A DNA stretch of 64,000 nucleotides from Prorocentrum cordatum (lineage: Eukaryota > Sar > Dinophyceae > Prorocentrales > Prorocentraceae), in the NCBI GenBank assembly GCA_963575745.1, contig CAUYUJ010014338.1, positions 1,045,001 to 1,109,000 of the forward strand, given 5' to 3'. Below the pieces are notes generated by a model. It was given only the letters and a program-made list of their open reading frames with translations, searched no databases and was not told where the DNA came from. Positions 40,627 to 51,603 of the stretch are shown in pieces; position 1 is the first letter of the stretch, and the number at the start of each line of letters is the position of its first letter. The position numbers were made by a program, and so were the translations under genes.

Positions 40627-41960
40627 TTGAGCGGTGGGCGCGCGTGGAGATCGGCGGCGAGGTCTAGCTTGGATGAACCTGGCATGCTGGGCGGCACCCC
40701 GCCCCAGGCGCCCGGGCGCCGCGCAACCCTTGAGCTGCGCTTGCGGAAGGTGACGACAGAAGACTCCTACTCGAATGCCAAGCTGGATATCCGATCGGAT
40801 GGCGCCTTAGGACTTCTGGCCACGGACGACGCATTAGCGGGGCAGTCTGATAGACTCACCTACTTCTACTATGGGCCCCACGAAGCGGCAAATCTAGGAT
40901 GGAACAGCACGGACACTGGCTTCGTCAGCGGCGAGAGCACGAAGGCGAGCCAGAGCGCGGGCAGGGCCATGCCATGTCGCGCGACGGCGGCGCCCGCGCC
41001 AGGATATGAAGAAGTCATTAATGCGGCGCCCGATGGCCCGGGGGCCGCGGAGGTATTCGACGGCCCCGGCGACGACCCTTCCGAGGACGCAGGACCAGAG
41101 GGGACGTCCAAGTATGAACGTTTTCAACGCGAGGCAGTTTCACGCCAACACCTGCTTACTCGTATGCCGAAGATCCCGTCTTGCTCGACGTGCCAGTGGG
41201 CAACGACGTTGAGGGCGCGACAACGGCAGAATAATACCAATGCTTACAAGCAGATGTGACCAAATTCGGAGCCGAAAGAGTTTGGGGGGCTGTGGGCCAT
41301 GGACCACTGGTTCGCGACTGATGAGCTCTCGATGGGGACTCCTACGGGGAAACCTCGTGCGTGGCACTTCGTGACCAGTGCACCGGCTTCCTGGCCAGCC
41401 AGAGCACCCGCGACAATTTGGCGGAGCATGTGGTCGATTTCTTTGTGAACCTATGGGCGCCCGCTGAGAAGCTAGAATGCATTTATACGGACGCGGCCCC
41501 CGAGTTGAAGAGGGCTGGCAAGTCGCTGAACGCGCGCCCCTTGAGTGAGTCCATGACGGCTCACGACCCCGCGCAGCCAGCGAACAAGAAGCATAACTCA
41601 GTCGCTGAGAGGGCAAACGCCACTGTCCAGGACGGGGCGAGAACACTCCCCATGACGGCGGGACCTCCGGCCCCGTACTGGGCGCTTGCCGTGCCTTGCT
41701 TGTGCCTTTGTTATAATGTGCAGGAGAGAGATGCGGGTGGATCAGCGTGGAAAAAAAGGGATATGGTACTTCATTCGACGGGTCCCTGGCGCCTGTCGGC
41801 TCTGCCGCGGGATGCCTTCCGCCCTCTGAGTCCGCCGTTAAGCAGCCCCAGACGGGCCCTCGAACAAGAGTGGCTACCTACTTGGGCTACGCGCGCCACG
41901 CGGGGGGGCGGGGGGGCCCCGACCATTGCTGCGTGCTTCTGGAACAGCTTGACGGGCTAA
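40627..41960 (+). pseudogene. Element E integrase
   Basis: 40627-41259 ends SRQHLLTRMPKIPSCSTCQWA, a H...C-x2-C zinc-binding end of the integrase N-terminal domain. Then GGLWAMDHWFATDELSMG (about 41286-41340) supplies the first Asp; after a shift, ECIYTDAAPELKRAGKSLN (about 41470-41530) supplies the second and HNSVAERANATVQDGAR (about 41590-41640) the Glu, giving D,D-35-E-like spacing. The core is recognisable although frameshifted once. Confidence 0.75.
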
Positions 41961-41963
41961 ACC

Positions 41964-43150
41964 TCAAGACAGGAGTGAAGAACGACGGGCGAAGGCCAAT
42001 TGTTGAAAGATCGGAACAGATCTGGACCGATGGCCGATATCGGTGCAGAGGCGATCCTTGAGACGGGCCCAGACGGCGCGACGGGTCATTAGCCTCCGGG
42101 AGCTGCTGTTCACTTCCCGTTGCGAAAGGCTAGCGACCTTGCGTCTGCGACGGCGCAGTCGGCCGATCTGGGCGACTTGTTGTCTGGAGACAGCGTTCCT
42201 GAAGGCGCGCAAAGGAAGCCCCGGGACGGCGGTCAGTCGTCCGGGGAAGGGTCCGCGTCGCCAGGCAGATCAGCTGGAAGCGAGGCTGCGGCCGAAATGC
42301 CTCCGCCCCCTGCCCATGGCGAGGGCGCAGGAGAGGCGGCCGTGGGCGAAGCAGGGGGGGGCCCGACGGGCGATGAAGGGCCCGCCGGCCCCCCTCCTGC
42401 CCCGCCGCCGCCTGCGGGAGCCATGCGGGGAGCTATGCATTATTCTGGTGCCATGGGGGGCTCGTTAGCAGAAAGAGGGATGATAATAGCATGACCATCG
42501 CATTTTCTCGCGGCCCTGGAGGGGTTTGAACCGAAGCTCGAGCAGATCATGGCGCGGACCACCCAGAACTCGCAGACGGGTGAGTACTTCGAGCGCAACG
42601 TCGTTACTCCTGGAAACACGCGCGAAGATCTGGGCCAGCCACTGCCGCTGACGGGGGGGGCCAAGGGGGCGCAGATACGCGTGGGCTTTTATTGCGACCC
42701 GCGGTGCCGGGCCCCAGATGCTGCGGAGACGGAAGACCCCGAATGCGGAAAGGCTTGGCTGAGGAGAACGCAGAAAGATCCGACGAACCCAGGTATTCAT
42801 CCAGCACGGCGGTGGAAGAATGGAAGGCCCTGCGAGGGCAGAGGCGATGGCCGAGTTCAAGGCAGAGGGAAAAAGGGTTCTATGGACTCGAGGATCCGGG
42901 CCCGAATGCTGATTTGCTTCAAGGAATCGGCATCGCCATTCCTCGACCTCCGGAAAAGTGCGTAATGTCTGCCGTGGGCGAAGAACTCTCATCGACCGCT
43001 GCGTCACATGGCTATGCAAGTGGTGCCACGGGAGGAATGAAGAAATAATATGGTCGTGGAAGAGCGACTGGCGTTGGCGACACCTTCGATACTGACTCTG
43101 GTACCGAAGTCTCAGGGAATACCACGGGCACGACCTGTGCGGCGGCCGCC
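41964..43150 (+). other. Element E linker between integrase and RT
   Basis: Pro/Gly/Ala-rich acidic sequence (PPPAPPPPAGAMRGA) and a short frame 42549-42965 beginning MARTTQNSQTGEYFERNVVT. No domain recognised. In copia pols this position is usually a disordered connector. Confidence 0.4.
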
Positions 43151-44122
43151 GTGAGGCGCTGTTTTCCACGCATGCCCTCGAGGTTACAAGATGCGCGCAG
43201 TCTTCAGCGCCGAGAGAAGGAACTGGGGGCACGACCATGCTACAACCATTTCACGGACAATTGTGATCGATGTGAAGAATCAAATCCGTTCGCTATTTCA
43301 TCTAAGTGGGTCGCGAATATGTCCGGGGCTACTTGCGTGGCCTGGCGGGTGACTAAGACCGAGGCTGCAAACAGCGAAGGGGCTACTGCGGCCTTGAAGA
43401 AGGAATGGGGCCGATTACGGGAAATCAACACGTCGTGGGACGAGAGCAAGGTAATGGAGCTAAGCCAAGGGCGTTGGCAGATGGGGGGCAAGACTTTCCG
43501 GGTTGGCAGACTCTTTGGTATCCTCGTTGAGAAGAATGCGGAACTACCTGGGGGACATACAGACAGGAACTTCCTAGGGACGCGTTGTTTTCAACGGGTC
43601 TGACGTTATCGATCAAGACGAGAACGTGGCATTATCTCAAGAACTTCTTGTCCTGCTACTACGCAGACGAGTAAGGCTGCATATGCCTTTGGATTCTTCC
43701 GGAGTCACGACATGCAACAGGCCGATGCACGTCAGGCGTATACTCAGTCGTTGTTGGGAGGAACACCCACTTGGGTGAGATTACCCAGGGAAGAGTGGCC
43801 AGAGAGTTGGGAAGGTTTGCATGACCCTGCATTTCCTTTACGACTAGCGTTATATGGTCATCCAGGCGCTGGGGGCTACGGGAAAAAACACTGCGAGGCT
43901 CACGTGATTTCAAAGGGATTTGAACCTATCCCTTCGTGGCGCAGTTGCTATCGCCACCCTGAGCTAATGCTTTTCTTGGCCGGGTTAGCCGGTAACGCGC
44001 CGAATGGATGGGGCATTATATTGAGTCTATTTGAGACTGCTCCCAACAGAATTGATATGGACCCGCCAACTCTGGTTGGTAGGTATGGGCTGCGAATGCA
44101 GGCTCTCGGACAGATGGATTGA
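43151..44122 (+). pseudogene. Element E copia reverse transcriptase, motif C lost
   Basis: 43151-43603 carries ALKKEWGRLREINTSWDE and FRVGRLFGILVEKNAELPGG, the RT entry region. After a gap and shift, 43712-44122 carries QADARQAYTQSLLGGTPTWV (motif A), LRLALYGHPGAGGYGKKHCE (motif B region) and WRSCYRHPELMLFLAG, where YVDD should follow but reads GLAGNAP: the frame slips immediately before the catalytic aspartates. Confidence 0.75.
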
Positions 44123-44953
44123 CCGGCATGGTAAAGACCCTGCCTGCGACGTTGGATCCTCCGCCTCCGAAGGCTACGGGCGCGGCAGCCGCGAACGCCG
44201 GTTTCTTTGACGCCACCTCAGTGAAGGCTGCACGCATGACTCCAGTTTATACCGATCGCTCTTATCCTGTCCCGAATGGCCAAAGTGCATGGGCGCGATA
44301 TGATGCCGACGCTAAACACTTCAGGCCATCATTGCCGTCGGGACCTCATTGGAGATCCGTAGTTCGGCGAGTTACGATGGATGACGACACCTGGGAAGTC
44401 ACAGAGGACTTAACGAATCCTCAAGACGTTGGCCGGGACAGGATCTATGCTGAGCTCCATGGGGGTACGATGTATCCCAGAAACATAGCGACGCTATGAT
44501 TCTACCGATCCGACGGCGACGATGTTCGCCGCGCGGGGGGGGGGGCGCGCGACCGGCTGCCCCGCGCCGGCCGGCCGAGCAGAGCTCGAGGAAAAAGTGA
44601 TTCGGATGCTTCTTCACACCTGCCGGACTTTGCTGAGATTTCATGACTTGTCAGTGATACCGAAGATGAGGAACCCAAGAAGCCTTATGTGCCTGGGCCT
44701 ACAAGAAAGGTGCAAGTCATGGAATATGACATGGCAGATTTCTTCGCGTCGCGTGTCAAGCTGTATGCAGAGCTGGCGGGCGCCGATCCTGAGATTTACC
44801 TACTGGCTGGCACTCCTTACGGCCTTGAACTGACAAGCTTAGAGGACGGGCAGGGCGGTCCCCGTGGAGAGGGGGTCCAACCAGCCGAGCAGGCCATAGC
44901 GGAATGTTTAGGGATCGACACCAGCGTGGGTCCACAGGACAAGGTTTCTGGCG
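44119..44953 (+). pseudogene. Element E RT thumb/connection remnants
   Basis: 44119-44499 and 44522-45084 are short frames with RVTMDDDTWEVTEDLTNPQD and PNPRPRAPLGVLQPIV-like pieces. Probably connects RT and RNase H; a G-run at 44536-44546 is a likely frame-slip point. Confidence 0.4.
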
Positions 44954-45498
44954 GTGGGCCGAAAACCTATGGTCGACGACGGGCCTCCGAACCCTCGACC
45001 CCGCGCCCCATTGGGAGTATTACAGCCGATAGTCGCGAAAGTACTTGTGAAGATACTCTACGGCGCAAGGATGGCCAGGTATGATCTACTGAGAGCAAGT
45101 TGTACCCTGGCATCTTGCGTTACCAAATGGACCGAACAACAACACAGCGAACTTTCCCCCCTCATTTGCTATATGAAAGCGACTCTGAGTTACCGCATGG
45201 TGTCATGGGTAGGAGACGAACCAGCTGATGTATGCTTTAAGGGTATGCAGAAGCTGACTTGGCCAGTGACATCAGGACATACCAGAGTACGAGCGCTCAA
45301 ACGCAGAAAGTGCGGGGACACAACACAATGGCAAGGGCTCTGCAGAGCTGTAAGTCAAGGAGACAGACGCCACATCACACAGTACTCTCAAGGGAGCTTC
45401 TGCCCGCCCTACCACTGCGGGAAAGACTGCTGGGAAGATCCCCTAAAGCTGGGTTCATGGAGGACAATCAGGCAGTAGTAGAAGTCTGCGAGGCCTGA
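44954..45498 (+). pseudogene. Element E RNase H region
   Basis: KVLVKILYGARMARYDLLRA and CTLASCVTKWTEQQHSE, LSYRMVSWVGDEPADVC form the conserved start of copia RNase H; after a shift, AGFMEDNQAVVEVCEA gives the DNQA block near the end. Reads as a decayed enzyme; closes element E pol. No LTR could be delimited by eye. Confidence 0.65.
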
Positions 45499-45612
45499 GG
45501 ATCGCAAAAGATGATGCGGTTGCCGCGGACACATAGGATTGATGCTGCTGCTGCTGCGAACATGGATCAGAACTTCCCGGACATGTCGCAGCCGCCAAGT
45601 TGCAAATGACAC

Positions 45613-46735
45613 ATGAGAAACATCTTCAAATGGAAGGCTGCAGGCGGCGATGCCCTGGGCAGCCTGGCAAATGGAGCGCCCGTGCCCTGGCCTGCCACGG
45701 GGGCGGCCCAGGCCTCGCCCTCGGGCAGTGGATATAACCCTAGGGTGCCGAAGGGCGCGGCGGGAGGGAGTCGATGGGCGGGAGCGGCGCCCGCTGGTCC
45801 CGAGGCAAGGTCCAAGCGGGGGCGCCCGAGCAGCAGGCGAAGCCGCCGCCGCCAGCAGCGTCTGAGCAGAGGGCAAAAACGCCCCCGCTGGCGCCGCCCG
45901 AGCAGAAGGCGAAGACACCGCCGCCGGCGCCAGTGCCCCGCGACGCGGAGAAGAAGAAGAAAAATAATAAGAATATGAAGAATAAGAAGAAGAAGAAGAA
46001 GAAAGCCCCGTCTCCTCCGCCAGGGGGACAGCCTCCGAAGGAAGTGGGGAAGAAGAAGCCGCCTCCTCCCTCCGCCAGGAGGGCAGCCGCCGCGCAAAGC
46101 TGCCCCAAAGTCTGCATCTCGAACGCAGGCTGACGTCAAGGAGCCGTCGGACGCGCCGCGAACCAGCGCGCCGGAGCCGACGCGCGCGGCTGGATCGTCA
46201 TCGCAGTCATCCAGGCCAGCGCAGCCTCCGTTGCCAAATGACCCGCCCCCGACTATGTCGGGCGGCGGGCCGCAATCACCACTGCCCGAAGGATCCGCCC
46301 CCGTCGATGACGGGCGGGGGATCTGCGAGGCGCAAGACACCACCTCCGCCTCTGACGTGGCCGCCAACGCCCCCGATGGCACCGCCGCCAGCGGCCAGCG
46401 CACCGACGCCGCCACCAGGTCAGCCGCAGCCGCCGAAGGATCCACTTCCTCCAGTTGGCAAACCGCCGGCCCCAGTGGATCCGCCTCTCCCAGCCGGGCC
46501 GCCCCCGAAGATCCCGACGAGGGCGCCGAGGGCGAGCGCTGCTGCGCCCGCGCCGCCTGCCCCATCGGATGGGCCGCAGGCGGCAGCGTCGCCTCCGCCG
46601 CCCTTGGGCGCCCCAGCATCGCAGTCTCTGGCCCCGCCGAGCGACCCGCCCCCGCAGCGCGCGCCACCGGGATCATCGGGGAGCGCTGGGTCGTCGGGGG
46701 ACGTAGTGTCAAAGGGGTTCTGATGAAGCAAAGTC
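45613..46735 (+). CDS. Proline-rich low-complexity frames
   Basis: Two overlapping frames: 45774-46133 (KTPPLAPPEQKAKTPPPAP, then a poly-Lys/Asn run and more Pro) and 46238-46723 (PPPPLTWPPTPPMAPPPAAS onward). Repetitive gcc-gaag-gcg codons suggest a real disordered Pro-rich segment with one frameshift rather than random sequence. No domain. Confidence 0.4.
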
Positions 46736-46751
46736 TGGCGATGCCACCAGC

Positions 46752-47027
46752 ATGGCGGAGACATCGGCTGCGCCTGGCACCGAGGACCGAATAGCTACGG
46801 ATCGCTCGAGTTCCGGTGCGAACGGCGTTTGGGAGGCGGCGAGACTGAGAGCGATGCGGGAGGCAAGGGCTACGAGAGTGAATGAGCATATGGTATCTGT
46901 GGCAACGAAGAGCGCCCTCCCGACAGCTGACCATGTCAAGCCTGTTCGGCGAATAACAAACAGAATGGCGGAGCTCGTGAACGTTGCCATGGTACCTCAA
47001 ATCGAGCACTTGTCTTTTGTGCAGACA
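46752..47027 (+). CDS. Unidentified coding segment with CxxC site, first part
   Basis: MAETSAAPGTEDRIATDRSS starts a frame whose helical part (RMAELVNVAMVPQIEHLSFV) ends with QTCAACAKLIQMAGLHARFEC, a C-x2-C...H...C pattern. The frame continues nominally to 47420 but the sequence beyond about 47100 looks better in the next frame (47027-47959). Confidence 0.4.
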
Positions 47028-47959
47028 TGTGCGGCCTGCGCCAAGCTCATCCAGATGGCTGGGCTCCACGCGCGGTTCGAGTGCCAAACGCCCTCGTCTT
47101 CGCAAGGAGGGGCGCGTCGAGTAAAGAATGGTTCAGCGCTGCTCCTGACGGCGCGTGGAAGGAGCAGTCATACCCTGACATCAATGTCATGCTGCTTTCG
47201 GATTCCACCGCGATCTTTCACGAAGCGCGAGTTGAACCGCAACCCGAGGGGGCAAAGACGCTCCTTCGCATGTGCATGCACCACCAAACTTCGGGGTGCC
47301 ATGCACGCGGTCAGGGCGGAGCCACTCTCATATCCATCGCCGCATCTGACCAAGAGGGAAATTCCAATTTCGACAGTCAGTATATCTTCGCGACAAGTGC
47401 TGGCGTGCGTTGTCGTGTAATGTTGTGGAGTGGAAACGGATTGGGCTCTGACCGCGATGACAGGCGCCTTCGTGGCACGGCACCGGGAGAGGACATTCAG
47501 CAGTTTTTTGATATGGAGGCGAATCTGCTGGAGCACGTGATGCAGCGGGTGGACACGCAGGCCGGATGCGCCCAGAGGGGCCGCACTTACATGGTCGTCC
47601 TGGGACTGGGCGATGCCCAGTCTTGGGGGATCCCTCCCACCAGCGGCGAGTTCATTGCTTGGAACGCGCGAGCGAGCCGGGTTGCTGCCGTTGCCAACAA
47701 CAGGGTCAGATATTGGGAAGAAGTTGGGTTCCCTTGCAGGATGCCGTGGGTGCGCGGGTCGGAGCTGCACAGAGAGGGGGAAGTCCCCGCCGGTGACTCA
47801 TGGCATTTCACAGGGGGCCCTGACCAATCCTACGCGAGGGAGATCCACTTCGACTGTCTTGAAGCTGCCCCCTCCGCTGCTCGTGCAAACATCCCACCCT
47901 CCCACCCGCAACTTGGTCGCAAGACATCTTCAGACAAGACCGTGACGGTAGGTACTGCG
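47027..47959 (+). CDS. Unidentified globular protein segment
   Basis: From about 47080 the frame is protein-like: DINVMLLSDSTAIFHEARVE, IFATSAGVRCRVMLWSGNGL, QQFFDMEANLLEHVMQRVDT, TYMVVLGLGDAQSWGIPPTS, DSWHFTGGPDQSYAREIHFD. Alternating beta strands and helices with LLSDST, WSGNG and WHF could be read as SGNH-hydrolase-like, but that is weak. It runs into an ACG microsatellite after 47960, which makes the rest of the frame artefactual. Confidence 0.45.
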
Positions 47960-48570
47960 TGGCACTTGGTCACGACACCGATGCCGACGACGACAGCGAC
48001 ATCGACGACGACGGCGCCGCCGACAGCGACTGCGACGACGCCGACGACGTCTCCAATGTTTTCGACGACGACAACGACGAAGACGACACCGACGACGACG
48101 ACAACGACGCCGACGACGACGACGAAGACGACGACGACGTCGCCAACGGAGACGACGACGAGGGAGGAGAAAAAAGGACGACGGCGACAACGACGACAAC
48201 GACGACAACGACGATGGAGGAGGGAAGACGGCGACGACGCCAACGACGAAGAAGGAGGAAGGACGGCGACGCCGACGACGACAACGACGAGGGAGGAGGG
48301 AAGACGACGACGATGACAACGACGACGAAGACGACGACGACGGCGACGAAATAGGAGGGACGACGACGAGACGCCGACGACGGACGACGACGACGAGGGA
48401 GGAGGATAACGACGAGGGAGGAGTGAAGACCACGATGACGACGACGACGGCGACGAAATAGGAGGGACAACGACGAGACGCCGACGAAGACAACGAGGGA
48501 GGAAGGACGACCACGGCGACAAGGACGACGGAAACGACGACGACGCCAAAGACGACGAGGAAAGACAGAA

Positions 48571-48605
<35 letters not shown>

Positions 48606-48640
48606 GGGAGGAGGGAGGGCGACGACGACCACGACGACGA
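47960..48640. repeat. ACG/GAC microsatellite
   Basis: cgacgacgacg with periodic gggaggagg and aaaaaaggac interruptions. All six frames remain open in stretches; none is coding. Confidence 0.93.
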
Positions 48641-48666
48641 CGCAAGAGCGCGCGCGCACAATTTCG

Positions 48667-49135
48667 TTGAAAACCCGTGTTGCGGAACCTTGTGGTTTTT
48701 TTTAATTTTTTGGACGCGCGATTTCGAAATTCTTCCGGGACCGAAGGTTTTTGAAGGATTTCGGCATGCGCCCGCGACGACGCGCGCGTCTGCACTTCGT
48801 GTTTTTTTTGCAGAGGATTCTCGCGGCGGCACACGCGCAAGAGCGTTCGACAGATTTCGACGCGCGCGCGCGCGAAGTTTGTTTGGTAGCATTTTGTGAA
48901 AATATTGGAAAACTTATGGTTTTATAGAGATTTCGCAAGAGCTCGCGCGTAAGTTTTTTTTTTTTTGAATCCGTATTGCGAAACCATGTGTTTTTATATG
49001 TTGTTTTGGAAATTCAATTTTGACATCTCTCCGGAACCGAAGGTTTTTGAAGGATTTCGGCGTGCTCGCGCCACGACGCGCGCGTGCACTTCGTCCCGTT
49101 TTTTGCAAGGAATTCGTGAAAAAGTGCTATGTTAG
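48667..49135 (+). repeat. ~296-bp direct repeat in an AT-richer island
   Basis: ccgggaccgaaggtttttga at 48735 and ccggaaccgaaggtttttga at 49031 start matching blocks (gaaggatttcggc, cgacgcgcgcgt, tgcacttcgt); upstream blocks ttgcggaacc and ttgcgaaacc pair at the same distance. About 1.6 copies. Long T-runs alternate with cgcgcgcg. No coding capacity. 49136-49320 contains G-runs and nothing recognisable. Confidence 0.7.
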
Positions 49136-49320
49136 AACAAAACATGTCACCGCATAGTGTTTTTTACCAGGGGACCGCAGGGGGGGGATACCGGCTTGGC
49201 TGGGATGGTGTGAATTCATATTTAGGATGGACATGTGGTCAGAATCATATGTAATTTACAGCACGCGCGGGGTAACCGATAAGTCCGGGGGGGGGGCGGG
49301 GGGTAGAATCTATTAGTTTT

Positions 49321-49776
49321 TTAGAAAGGAGAATTGATGGGCACGTAGTAAATGCCTGCAGAGTCTGCATAGAGGTGAATGCCAGCCGAGGGGAAAGTCC
49401 GAGGGGAGGCTATGCTTGCACCGACGACGAGATACTCCGGGGAACCGAGCCAGCTCGCCCAGAGCGCAAAGAGTGTTGGATCAACTGTGTGCCATACGGA
49501 GAGAGTGGGCGCCGTCATTTGGCAGACGTACGAGCCCGTTCTCCCATTCAGCTTCGGGGGCGCCCCCCATGTGCCCATGCTGGCGCGCGCGAACGCGGGC
49601 CCCGCGAGGTTCGCTGACTGGGTGGGAGAAAAGGGCGCGGCAGCTTGACCGCCGTGGAAGGGCGCGCCCATGTTCTCTCTTCCCTGCGACGAACACATCG
49701 CCGACCCAGCAGCGATGCCTGACGGGGATCTTGCGCTTCGTGAACTCGGGCGCGATGACAGGATGAATCGGCGCAT
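49321..49776 (-). CDS. Possible minus-strand protein segment, unrecognised
   Basis: The C-terminal half reads as non-repetitive and hydrophobic (PTLSVWHTVDPTLFALWASW, LGSPEYLVVGASIASPRTFP, IHLYADSAGIYYVPINSPF). The opposite strand is also open, so the choice is tentative. Confidence 0.3.
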   Translation of the reverse strand: MRRFILSSRPSSRSARSPSGIAAGSAMCSSQGRENMGAPFHGGQAAAPFSPTQSANLAGPAFARASMGTWGAPPKLNGRTGSYVCQMTAPTLSVWHTVDPTLFALWASWLGSPEYLVVGASIASPRTFPSAGIHLYADSAGIYYVPINSPF

Positions 49777-50051
49777 AGATGAATTGCTGCAAAGGGGAAA
49801 AGTTATTTTTTTGATCCAATATCAGCATGCACGGGCGGGGTGGGATCGGGCCATCCAGCGACGACCCGAAAACGTGGAACGACGAGGATTTGGTGGAGAA
49901 GTGGAAATATATTCAAGATTGGCTCGTTGCGAAGTCTTGCTTCCTCGCCCGTCGCGCGGGAGGGGGCCCTGAGATCAGAAAGAGCGCGTTCTGTGGTCGC
50001 TTGGAAGGGGGGGGGTGAAACCGGACTCCCCCCCCTTCCCTCCCGTGACGG

Positions 50052-50083
50052 GGGAGGGGGGGGGTTCGAACCCCCCCCCTCCC
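50052..50083. repeat. 32-bp perfect palindrome
   Basis: ggg-a-G9-ttcgaa-C9-t-ccc, centred on ttcgaa at 50065-50070. It sits in G- and C-run sequence that also folds back on a wider scale (50020-50090). Confidence 0.85.
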
Positions 50084-50224
50084 TCCTCTGCGACCCCTCT
50101 CCTCGGGCCGGCGCTTGCATCGGCGGCGACTGGCGACGGCGGCGGGGGCTGCGATTTCAATTTCCGGGCCGGCGCCGGCGCCTGCGGCGGCGGGCGGCGG
50201 TGGCGGGGACCGTCGACGAGGACG

Positions 50225-50528
50225 ACGGTGGTTTGTGGTGGTGGTGGTGATGGTGGCGTCGTGGCGGTGGTGGGTTGTGCTGCTGGTAGTGGTGGTGGTT
50301 GTGGCGGTGGTGGTGGTGGTGTGGTAGATTGGTGGTGGTGGTATTGGTGGTGGGTTTTTGTGGTGGTGGTGGTGATGGTGAGTTGTGGTGGTGGTTGTGG
50401 TGGTGGTGGTGGTGGCTGTGGTGGTGGTGGTGGTGGTGGTGGTGGTTGCGTGGTGCTGTTGGTGGTGGTGGTGGTGGGTTCAGGTGGTGGCAGTGGTGGT
50501 GGTGGTGGCGGTAGTGGTGGTAAGTGTC
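50225..50528. repeat. GGT microsatellite
   Basis: ggtggtggt with ttgtgg interruptions over about 300 bases. Confidence 0.93.
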
Positions 50529-50699
50529 GCTGCGTCCCCGCCGCGGGCGCTGCTGGCGGCCGCCAGCGCCGGCGCCGGCGCCGAAGGGGGGGGGTTCGGG
50601 AGGGGGGCGGGTTGGGGGGAGGGGGGCCCCCCCCCTGGTTTGGATCGACGGCGCCGAGTGTTGGCGGGGGGGCCCACCTCCCGGTTCGAAACGCGCCGC

Positions 50700-51367
50700 C
50701 GAATGTTCCCCAGGCAAGCGCCCGCGAAACGCGTTCTCTCTTCAATCCAGTATGCGAGATCGGCGACAAGGATTTTTCTTGCCCGCACGAATTTGAATTT
50801 AGCCAGTCTCATCAGAAGCCCATCGTCGTCGGGCCGGAGACGTTCGAGCACGAGATCAACAGGGATCTGTCTCTAGGTAGGGAAGTCCATGCCAACAGCA
50901 CGGTCGACTACCAGATGCTATCATCGCACATCCCGTCGGCGCCCAAGAGGCATGACCGGGAGCTGGTGCCTGATGAGGTCTTGCGACGTGGAACAGCGAC
51001 CAACTCGAAGGGCTGGCTATCATCCTCGATTCGAAGGGCAAGCTTCCCGAAAGCTACCCAGCAGTACTTTGCTGGGGCGATCATCGAGCAGCTGAGTGCG
51101 AGACGCCTATTCACGGTGAAGGATGGCACTTCGGGGTCGATGAACCCGATGCCCCCTGGCGGAGGAACCCGGGGGGGGACGGGCCGAGGTCGCCCGTTCA
51201 TCATATCGGCGGAATGGATCGGGTCAACCCACAACAGATTTGGCAGGATGGACTACCGTTTGGCCATCATGGACTTCGTCAAGGACGATCTCGACAGCGT
51301 CCACGCACAGACGATGGCCTTTCGCGGGCTCGTGCCACAGGAATCGCCAGCGTTCGAACTGCGTTGA
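50700..51367 (+). CDS. Unidentified coding segment
   Basis: The frame reads CEIGDKDFSCPHEFEFSQSH, IVVGPETFEHEINRDLSLGR, MLSSHIPSAPKRHDRELVPD, ATQQYFAGAIIEQLSARRLF and FGRMDYRLAIMDFVKDDLDS to a TGA at 51365-51367. It is non-repetitive with mixed secondary structure and GC-ending codons. The open frame extends upstream through the GGT microsatellite, which should be excluded. No family recognised. Confidence 0.45.
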
Positions 51368-51603
51368 CCTCCGGGCGGCCAGGTTCAGCAAGTCTGATTT
51401 TGCGTGCGCGCGCGTTCGTTTCCCGTCGGGGGAGATGTATCCGACTGCTCCTCCTGCAGACCAGCCGCCTGGTCCTGGGAAGGGGCGCCGTTCCATCTGC
51501 CGCCCACAATGGATAGCACGAGGCCGCAGGCCCAGGAACGCCCAGTTGAGCTCATGGAGAAAGTGGATCGACTGGAGCAGGTGTACATCTGCCTTCGGTT
51601 CGG

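Noticed and set aside
45567-47105. 512-codon minus-strand frame
   Set aside because: Antisense of the proline-rich plus-strand region; high GC leaves both strands open. Plus strand preferred because of continuity with 46752-47959.
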